From: Betaproteobacteria bacterium
GTDB lineage: Bacteria > Pseudomonadota > Gammaproteobacteria > Burkholderiales > Burkholderiaceae_E
Assembly (NCBI GenBank): GCA_009925965.1
Contig: RFPW01000167.1
Coordinates: forward strand, 1-5,074
Direction of reading: 5' to 3'
DNA length: 5,074 nucleotides
Notes under the pieces: model-generated
The model's input: the letters and a program-made list of their open reading frames with translations, nothing else
Told to the model about the DNA's origin: nothing
Databases searched by the model: none
Part shown: one piece after another, positions 1 through 5,074 of the stretch
Numbering within the stretch: the stretch's first letter is position 1
Layout of the letters: each line of letters begins with the position of its first letter
Position numbers and translations under genes: made by a program

Positions 1-2384
1 CCACCTCGTTGTACAGTGCCTCAGGCGCGGGCGACGCCAAACGCTACAAAAATGACATCACGATGGGTGCCAATCTGGCTGACGGTCGGGGCAACGTCGC
101 TCTGAGCATCGGCACCACCCGGACCGATCCTATTCGGCTCGCGGACCGCGACTATGCCAGCACCGCACTCAGTTCCACGACTGGATTGCCCGGCGGATTT
201 TCGGGTACCTCGGTTCCTGCGATCTGGGGCGGGATGCCATCGCCGATCAACGGCTCGCGAGTGATCGATGGGACAACTGGCCTTTTCCGCAGTGCCGTCA
301 CGTCAGGGCCGCCAGATGGCTACAACACCAATCCGCCGAACTACTTTGAGACCCCGCTCGAGCGCCGTCAGATCACAGCACTTGGTCGTTTTACGATCAA
401 TGATTATGCAGAAGCTTATGCGGAGGTGTTCTCGACCCGCAGCAACGTCACCCTGAACCTGGCGCCCTCGGGCACCTTCGGTGTCGGCCTGAGCATCCCG
501 ATCGGCAACCCTTTCATCACGGATCCGATTCGCCAGCAGTTGTGCTCTGCATACGGCATCTCAGCGGCGAATTGCGTCACTGGCAACGCCACCGAGTTCA
601 AACCGACCATCTCACGCCGCTTTGTCGAAGCAGGTCCACGGATCTATAGCTACGACAACACGACCATGCAATACACCACCGGTCTGCGCGGGGAGGTCCC
701 ATTCCTGAACAACTGGAACTACGACGCCTACTACCAGTACGGCCGTTCCGAGCAGATTGCAACGACTGGCAATGGTTTCTCATTCACCAAGCTGCAGCAG
801 GCCGTGCGCGCGACCAGCACCACCAACTGTACGGTCAGCACCGGCGGTTGCGTTCCGGTCAACCTCTTTGGCGCGGCAGGTTCGATCACGCCAGCCATGC
901 TGAACTATCTCAGCATTCCAACCTTTGCTACCACGCAGGTACAGCAAACCATCATGGCCGGCTCAGCGAGCGGCGATGTGAGCGTGGTCAAGAGCCCCTT
1001 CGCGAAAAACCCACTCGGTCTCGCGATTGGATATGAGAACCGTAAGGTCTTTGGCGGCAACAAATCGGATTCCGTGATCCAGACCCAGGGTGAATTGCTG
1101 GGCAGTGGATCACCGACGCCAGACCGCAGTGGCGAGCTGAAATTCAGCGAAACCTACATGGAGGCCAACATGCCGCTGGTCTCGAACCGGCCCATGGTCC
1201 AGGCGCTCAATCTTGGTGGCGGCTACCGTAGCACCGAGTTCTCAACCTCAGCAGGGACCAAGCAGAACTATGGCAGCTGGAAAGGCGGCATGGATTGGGC
1301 ACCCATCAAGGGATTCCGGTTCCGTGGCGAACAGCAGTTGGCTATTCGTGCTCCGAACGTGAACGAGCTCTATGCACCGGTGACCACGGGTCTGTCCTCA
1401 CTGGCGGTCGACCCCTGCCAGGGAAACAAGATTTCGGCTGCTGATGCAGGTAAGGCGGGTACCCTGACGAGCCTGTGCCAATCGACTGGCGTTCCAGTTG
1501 GTCAGATCGGAGCGGTTGCGGCGCCCTCGTCCAACCAGATCAACAATACCGCGGGCGGCAATCCGAACCTCGGACCAGAGAAAGCCCACACCACGACGAT
1601 TGGCTTTGTTTGGGAGCCGAACTTCGTCGACAACCTCTCGTTAACGGTTGACTACTGGAAGATCAAGATTGATGGCGCTGTTTCTTCGCCAACCACCGGG
1701 CAGGTGTTATCGGGTTGTTATGATCCGCTGCAGAACCCGGGCTTCGGTAATAACGTCTTCTGTCAGTCGATTCAGCGCGACCTCATCAGCGGTACCCTGA
1801 ACGGAAGCGGCAGCAAGGGGGTTGTTACTCAGTCTTCGAACCTCGGCGTCTATGACTACAACGGAGTCGACGTCGGCGTTTCCTACCGACTGATGATGAA
1901 GCAGTTTGGTGCACCGCAGCTGGGCCGCATTGACTTTGGCCTGCAACTCAGTCATCTGCAGAAAGCCGACGTCAAGACGCTTCCAAACGTTCCGACCCTG
2001 GAACAGGCGGGCTATTACGGAACCGACGTTGGTACGCCGTATGCCAAGAACCGTTTCACCCAGCGCACGATGTGGACCGTTGGCAATTACATGCTGGGCT
2101 ACAACTGGCGCTACATTGGCAGCAGCTCGGAGCAGCCGGGTGGTACCACCTACCTCCCGGAATACTCCACCATCAAGTCGGTCAACTACGTCGACTTGAA
2201 TGGCGCATGGCAGGCCATGAAGAACCTGAAGCTCTCCATGACCATTAACAACGCGTTTGACAAGCGCCCACCGATTATTGGAACCGGCATTGGCCCAACC
2301 AGCTCGAACTTCGGCAATACGTTCCCTGGAGTCTACGACGTGATCGGGCGTCGCATCACCGTAAGCGCGACAGCGTCGTTCTAA
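1..2384 (+). CDS. TonB-dependent outer-membrane receptor, C-terminal barrel part (5' partial)
   Basis: The reading frame is open from the left edge (first whole codon at base 3) to a TAA at 2382-2384, about 793 residues. The in-frame TTG at base 9 is not a credible start because the frame continues upstream and no N-terminal elements are present. Residues below count from that TTG. The visible part is a beta-barrel: alternating aromatic and polar strands, 'IRAPNVNELYAP' near 446-457, 'GGNPNLGPEK' at 516-525, 'NNAFDKRPP' at 747-755, and a last strand ending in phenylalanine, the usual signal for outer-membrane insertion. All of this is typical of TonB-dependent receptors, which import scarce substrates using energy from TonB-ExbBD. 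The signal peptide, TonB box and most or all of the plug are missing, cut by the window; whole relatives are usually about 900-1000 residues. The eight cysteines fall in four close pairs (179/189, 274/281, 470/490, 570/585), suggesting loop disulfides. The substrate cannot be read from the sequence. The family call is secure. Confidence 0.95.
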   Translation, partial: TSLYSASGAGDAKRYKNDITMGANLADGRGNVALSIGTTRTDPIRLADRDYASTALSSTTGLPGGFSGTSVPAIWGGMPSPINGSRVIDGTTGLFRSAVTSGPPDGYNTNPPNYFETPLERRQITALGRFTINDYAEAYAEVFSTRSNVTLNLAPSGTFGVGLSIPIGNPFITDPIRQQLCSAYGISAANCVTGNATEFKPTISRRFVEAGPRIYSYDNTTMQYTTGLRGEVPFLNNWNYDAYYQYGRSEQIATTGNGFSFTKLQQAVRATSTTNCTVSTGGCVPVNLFGAAGSITPAMLNYLSIPTFATTQVQQTIMAGSASGDVSVVKSPFAKNPLGLAIGYENRKVFGGNKSDSVIQTQGELLGSGSPTPDRSGELKFSETYMEANMPLVSNRPMVQALNLGGGYRSTEFSTSAGTKQNYGSWKGGMDWAPIKGFRFRGEQQLAIRAPNVNELYAPVTTGLSSLAVDPCQGNKISAADAGKAGTLTSLCQSTGVPVGQIGAVAAPSSNQINNTAGGNPNLGPEKAHTTTIGFVWEPNFVDNLSLTVDYWKIKIDGAVSSPTTGQVLSGCYDPLQNPGFGNNVFCQSIQRDLISGTLNGSGSKGVVTQSSNLGVYDYNGVDVGVSYRLMMKQFGAPQLGRIDFGLQLSHLQKADVKTLPNVPTLEQAGYYGTDVGTPYAKNRFTQRTMWTVGNYMLGYNWRYIGSSSEQPGGTTYLPEYSTIKSVNYVDLNGAWQAMKNLKLSMTINNAFDKRPPIIGTGIGPTSSNFGNTFPGVYDVIGRRITVSATASF

Positions 2385-2407
2385 GTTTGGGGGGCTTAGA
2401 CCCCCAA
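2381..2407. terminator. Inverted repeat between convergent genes, possible weak bidirectional terminator
   Basis: TTGGGGG (2387-2393) and CCCCCAA (2401-2407) form a perfect 7-bp stem with a 7-base loop, directly after the receptor stop codon and covering the stop and last codons of the convergent reductase gene. A second pair, CTAAG (2381-2385) and CTTAG (2395-2399), is interleaved with it. The position between two convergent stops suits a shared terminator. However, no T-run follows the stem on either strand, so it is not a standard intrinsic terminator and its efficiency is doubtful. Confidence 0.35.
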
Positions 2408-3421
2408 CGCTTCAGCCAACTGCCGCGGTGAATATGGCGCCCCGCGCTGCGGCCAGGCCTCGACCAGGGCCTGCATCCGCGCATTCAGGGGCGCTTGCAA
2501 TCCAACGGATTGCGCGAGGCGCTCGACCTCACCACAGAGCCATGCGATTTCGGTCGGGCGCCCGGCGCTGAGGTCATCGGCCATGCTGGAACGGGCTTTG
2601 GCGTCAATCTTGAGCGCTTGCCTGGCGACCAGGCGAAACAAAAGAGTCGGCAAGCGTAGCACCCGCAAGAATGCCTGGGGGGTCACGGCAGTCAGTTGCG
2701 CGGGTTCGATCGCTGCGGCCCGCAACACCTGAAGCGCCTCCTCCTGGAGTGCGGCCAGACAGCGTCGATAACCCGCTTGCATGAGTTCGTCTCGAAGCGG
2801 CCTCCCCGATAAGGCATTCACTGGATTGTTCAGATTGAGCAGCAACTTGCCCCACTGAATCGGGCGCATGTCGGCCACCAACCGCAGCTTAAGTTTCTGC
2901 GCCCGAAACGCGTCGGCAACTGGCCGTAGCGCCGGATGATCCGCCGCAGCCAAGAATCCCGCGGTCCCACGGTGATACCGCCCCTCGCCAAGATGGGCGA
3001 TGTTGAACGAGACCATTCCATCCAGAAAACATAAGGAAGGGGCAACGGTCTGAGCCAGCGCGGCCTGGCCGATGCCGTTTTGCATCGAGACCACCACGCT
3101 GCCGGGAGGCAGCGACGACTCCAGGATCTTGGCCGCCGCAAGCGTCGCCCCGGCTTTCACACAGAGGAAAGTCACGACGGGGGGCTCCACCGACGACTGG
3201 TCACCGACCGAACCCAGCGCCGATGGCAGGTCTGAGAAGAGCCGCAAATCGCGGGCGGCGATGATGTTCTGGCGGCCATCCAGATCGGTCAAGGTCAGAC
3301 CGTGGCTCGCCAACGCATCAAGCACCTTGGGGCGACCGACGTACACGACCGACTGACCGGACGCTTGCAGGAGCCCGCCCAGAAAGCAGCCGACAGACCC
3401 TGCACCCATGATCAAGATCAT
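2396..3421 (-). CDS. 2-dehydropantoate 2-reductase family protein (PanE/ApbA-like)
   Basis: A complete 341-residue protein. Family members reduce ketopantoate to pantoate with NADPH in the cytoplasm, a step towards coenzyme A, but paralogues on other 2-keto acids are common. The N-terminus is a Rossmann nucleotide-binding fold with GAGSVG at 6-11 and an Arg at 30 in a position that suits NADPH. A conserved Lys is at 89 ('CVKA') and the 'QNG' motif at 114-116. The helical C-terminal domain has 'WGKLLLNLNNP' at 190-200, whose Lys192 corresponds to the catalytic lysine of E. coli PanE, then 'SSM' at 278-280 and Glu291, matching the substrate-binding Ser and Glu. All expected active-site residues therefore appear present. 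The ATG at 3421 is chosen because GGTGAG lies 7 bases upstream; the ATG at codon 5 would remove part of the first beta strand. The gene lies 37 bases after xdhC on the same strand, so is probably cotranscribed as the last gene visible. The fold is sure; the substrate is not, because the context is molybdenum-enzyme maturation rather than pantothenate synthesis. Confidence 0.9.
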   Translation of the reverse strand: MILIMGAGSVGCFLGGLLQASGQSVVYVGRPKVLDALASHGLTLTDLDGRQNIIAARDLRLFSDLPSALGSVGDQSSVEPPVVTFLCVKAGATLAAAKILESSLPPGSVVVSMQNGIGQAALAQTVAPSLCFLDGMVSFNIAHLGEGRYHRGTAGFLAAADHPALRPVADAFRAQKLKLRLVADMRPIQWGKLLLNLNNPVNALSGRPLRDELMQAGYRRCLAALQEEALQVLRAAAIEPAQLTAVTPQAFLRVLRLPTLLFRLVARQALKIDAKARSSMADDLSAGRPTEIAWLCGEVERLAQSVGLQAPLNARMQALVEAWPQRGAPYSPRQLAEALGV

Positions 3422-3428
3422 GGTCTAG

Positions 3429-3434
3429 CTCACC
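3429..3434 (-). promoter_or_regulatory. Ribosome binding site of the PanE-like gene
   Basis: GGTGAG on the minus strand, 7 bases before the ATG at 3421. It matches the GGTGA part of the ideal Shine-Dalgarno sequence and supports this start over the ATG four codons further in. The 37-base gap between xdhC and this gene shows no convincing promoter or hairpin. Confidence 0.55.
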
Positions 3435-3458
3435 ACAGGACATTTGAACCGCATCGCC

Positions 3459-4451
3459 CTAGTGTTTGACGCCAGGGACCGATGAGCCCGTTTTTTTCTG
3501 GGCCAACGCGACGCCGTTACGTACCGCAATGATTTCGGCCACGATCGAAACCGCGATTTCAGCGGGCGTTTTGCTACCGAGATCCAGACCGATCGGGCCG
3601 TGCAGTCGATCAATCTGGGCATCGGTCAAATCGAACTCTTTCAGACGCTCTTTACGCTTTTGAGTATTACCCCGCGAGCCCAGTGCGCCAATATAAAACG
3701 CTGGCGATTTGAGCGCTTCCATCAAGGTCATATCATCTAACTTCGGATCATGGGTCAGCGCGATCACGGCACAGTGCGGGTCTAGAACCAGATCAATGGC
3801 CAGATCGTCCGGCATCGCGTTGCTGAAGGTCGTACCGGGCACGTCCCAGGTCATGTGGTACTCCTCGCGAGGGTCACAGCAGATCACGTCAAAATCGAGC
3901 GCCATCGCAATCGGTGCAACAGCTCGCGAAAGTTGCCCCGCCCCGATCATCAAGAGGCGCCATCGAGGCCCAAACAAGGCGCGCATAGTCTGCCCATCAA
4001 AAGCAAAGGCGTCATCCCGATGCGCGGCCTGGACGATTACGTCGCCGGTTTCGAGGTCAAGGCAACGCGCGACGAGTTCATGTCGTTCGGTGCGGGCCAA
4101 CACTTCATCAATCCAGCCACTGGCCCGCAAGGGTTCCTGCACTAAACGCAGGTTGCCTCCACACGGCAAACCGAATCGCGCGGCCTCCTCCTTGGTGACG
4201 CCGTAGTTCACAAGCGAAGGGCGATCTACGCGCTCACCCACACGCACCCGCTCAATCAAATCATCTTCGACACAACCCCCGCTGACCGAGCCCACGACCA
4301 AGCCATCATTGCGCAGCGCCAACAGCGCCCCAGGTGGACGGGGCGCCGAGCCCCAGGTTTCGATGACCGTCACCAACCAAACCGAGTGCCCTTCATTGAG
4401 CCAATCGCGCGCTTGCGCGAGCACTTGCAGATCAAGACTGTCCATCGCCAT
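3459..4451 (-). CDS. xdhC: XdhC/CoxI-family molybdenum hydroxylase maturation protein
   Basis: A complete 330-residue protein from the chosen ATG, numbered from there. XdhC proteins bind molybdenum cofactor, protect it during sulfuration by a cysteine desulfurase, and hand it to xanthine dehydrogenase-type enzymes; they are chaperones and not part of the final enzyme. The N-terminal XdhC/CoxI domain has 'GSAPRPPGA' at 35-43, 'GSVSGGCVEDD' at 54-64 with Cys60, and 'GLPCGGN' at 94-100 with Cys97, the conserved cysteine motifs of the family. The C-terminal Rossmann-like domain begins near 165 with 'IGAGQLS' (169-175), then 'ALTHDPKLDD' (231-240), 'YIGALGSRG' (253-261) and 'GLDLGSKTPAEIA' (288-300). 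Both halves are in one chain of normal length. The frame extends six codons further to a TTG at 4469, but the ATG at 4451 follows AAGGA by 4 bases; a second ATG at 4445 is spaced 10 bases and is equally possible. The gene starts 26 bases after the coxE-like stop, so the two are almost certainly cotranscribed. Within the family, the target enzyme (xanthine, CO, aldehyde or N-heterocycle hydroxylase) cannot be told. Confidence 0.93.
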   Translation of the reverse strand: MAMDSLDLQVLAQARDWLNEGHSVWLVTVIETWGSAPRPPGALLALRNDGLVVGSVSGGCVEDDLIERVRVGERVDRPSLVNYGVTKEEAARFGLPCGGNLRLVQEPLRASGWIDEVLARTERHELVARCLDLETGDVIVQAAHRDDAFAFDGQTMRALFGPRWRLLMIGAGQLSRAVAPIAMALDFDVICCDPREEYHMTWDVPGTTFSNAMPDDLAIDLVLDPHCAVIALTHDPKLDDMTLMEALKSPAFYIGALGSRGNTQKRKERLKEFDLTDAQIDRLHGPIGLDLGSKTPAEIAVSIVAEIIAVRNGVALAQKKTGSSVPGVKH

Positions 4452-4455
4452 CGTT

Positions 4456-4460
4456 TCCTT
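4456..4460 (-). promoter_or_regulatory. Ribosome binding site deciding the xdhC start
   Basis: AAGGA on the minus strand within AAAGGAAA (4454-4461). It lies 4 bases before the ATG at 4451 and 10 before the ATG at 4445. It falls downstream of the TTG at 4469, which argues against that longer start. The surrounding 26-base gap is AT-rich compared with its neighbours but has no clear promoter. Confidence 0.55.
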
Positions 4461-4477
4461 TCGAATCAATATTCAGG

Positions 4478-5074
4478 TCAACCGGCGGACCGGGTTTGCG
4501 ACGGCCGCAACGCCGGCGCTCGAAGCGCTCGTCCCAGGTCAGCCAGACTGGCTAAATTGTGCACTGGCAAAAAACGATCCACATGGGGCATCAGCGCCCG
4601 AACCCCAGCGGCCCTGGGCTCGAAGCCTTCAAATCGCAACAATGGATTGAGCCATACAATTTGATGCGCCATCCGGTGCAAGTGTTCGGCCGCCGCCGTC
4701 AACTGCCCTTCGCCATCGCGATCGAGTCCGTCTGTGACCAGCAGCACCGCTGCGTTTTGGCCGAGTACCCGACGCGCCCAATGCCGGTTGAATTCCTCCA
4801 GGCAAGGTCCAATCCGGGTCCCACCCTTCCAGTCATCAACCTGCTGATCAGCCAAACTCATCGCGACATCCGGATCGCGTGAGCGCAGGCAACGCGTGAT
4901 ATTGGTCAGCCGTGTCCCAAAGGTAAAGGTCTGAACCCGTAAATGGCGTCGGGTGAGACCGTGCACGTAATGCAAAAACAGCCTTGCATAGCGTTCCATC
5001 GAACCGGATATATCAAGCAGTACGACCAGCGGCGGCAGCTCTTTGTGCAACTGCATGAAGGCCGGCGACAACAC
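4478..5074 (-). CDS. coxE: CoxE-type von Willebrand factor A domain protein (5' partial)
   Basis: The frame is open at the right edge and ends at a TGA (4478-4480), giving the last 198 residues. The GTG at the very edge is an internal codon, not a credible start, because CoxE proteins are usually near 400 residues with the VWA domain in the C-terminal half. The visible part is that domain. The metal-ion-dependent adhesion site is complete: 'DISGSM' at 21-26 (Asp21, Ser23, Ser25), Thr86 in 'GGTRIG', and Asp115 in 'VTDGLD'. The CoxE signatures 'FTFGTRLTNITR' (50-61), 'WLNPLL' (141-146) and 'FLPVHNLASL' (168-177) set it apart from generic VWA proteins. In the carboxydotrophic CO dehydrogenase system CoxE acts with the AAA+ ATPase CoxD in maturing the copper-molybdenum active site; relatives accompany many other molybdenum hydroxylases. 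Here it lies directly upstream of xdhC with a 26-base gap. The family call is secure; the symbol is by homology and does not imply CO oxidation. Confidence 0.93.
   Translation of the reverse strand: MLSPAFMQLHKELPPLVVLLDISGSMERYARLFLHYVHGLTRRHLRVQTFTFGTRLTNITRCLRSRDPDVAMSLADQQVDDWKGGTRIGPCLEEFNRHWARRVLGQNAAVLLVTDGLDRDGEGQLTAAAEHLHRMAHQIVWLNPLLRFEGFEPRAAGVRALMPHVDRFLPVHNLASLADLGRALRAPALRPSQTRSAG

Noticed and set aside
9..11. TTG as the true start of the receptor
   Set aside because: The frame continues to the left edge and the protein would lack a signal peptide, TonB box and plug, so the gene is simply cut by the window.
1707..2199. Open frames on both strands within the receptor gene (82 and 97 codons)
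   Set aside because: They overlap conserved barrel sequence, have biased composition and show no family features.
2604..3141. Overlapping minus-strand frames of 83 and 103 codons inside the PanE-like gene
   Set aside because: They are out-of-frame readings of a gene whose family motifs are all in the main frame, with no motif of their own.
3709..4206. Open frame of 165 codons on the plus strand, opposite xdhC
   Set aside because: It lies wholly antisense to a secure gene. Its product is rich in Ser and Arg without any recognisable domain, as expected for the reverse of a G+C-rich gene.
4446..4477. AT-rich patch before xdhC as a possible internal promoter
   Set aside because: The stretch is only about 26 bases, has no pair of -35 and -10 boxes at proper spacing, and is better explained as an operon gap carrying a ribosome binding site.
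4309..4882. Plus-strand frames of 92-113 codons across the coxE-xdhC junction
   Set aside because: They run antisense to two well-supported genes and several overlap one another, which marks them as shadows.

Overview
The window holds four protein genes and almost no non-coding DNA. It looks like chromosomal DNA from a G+C-rich Gram-negative bacterium, most likely a proteobacterium. The main evidence is a large TonB-dependent outer-membrane receptor ending in phenylalanine, which needs an outer membrane. Its sequence style (paired cysteines in long loops, a 'GGNPNLGPEK' block) resembles the large receptor families of gamma- and alphaproteobacteria with many such receptors, such as xanthomonad-, Steroidobacter-, caulobacter- or sphingomonad-like lineages. 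The genus cannot be fixed from this sequence.

Layout. Bases 1-2384 on the plus strand are the beta-barrel part of a TonB-dependent receptor; its signal peptide, TonB box and most or all of the plug lie off the left edge. From the right edge back to 2396, three genes lie on the minus strand in transcription order: the C-terminal part of a CoxE-type von Willebrand A protein (N-terminal part off the right edge), a complete XdhC/CoxI-family molybdenum-hydroxylase maturation factor, and a complete ketopantoate-reductase-family (PanE/ApbA) protein. They are separated by 26 and 37 bases, so they very probably form one operon whose promoter is outside the window. The receptor and this operon converge, with 11 bases between their stop codons and a G/C-rich inverted repeat across the junction.

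How the genes may work together. CoxE and XdhC proteins are accessory factors for molybdenum hydroxylases of the xanthine dehydrogenase / CO dehydrogenase family. XdhC proteins bind, protect and deliver sulfurated molybdenum cofactor. CoxE, with the MoxR-type ATPase CoxD, helps mature the active site in the CO dehydrogenase system. The catalytic subunits and CoxD are not visible and are expected to the right. The PanE-like gene at the end of the operon has the key residues of a ketopantoate reductase, but its place beside maturation genes leaves open whether it serves pantothenate synthesis or a step linked to the hydroxylase. Nothing in the sequence ties the receptor to the operon beyond position.

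No tRNA, rRNA, CRISPR array, insertion sequence or phage gene was seen. The main oddities are the PanE-like gene in this operon, two interleaved inverted repeats at the convergent junction, and a seven-base homopolymer near the end of xdhC.
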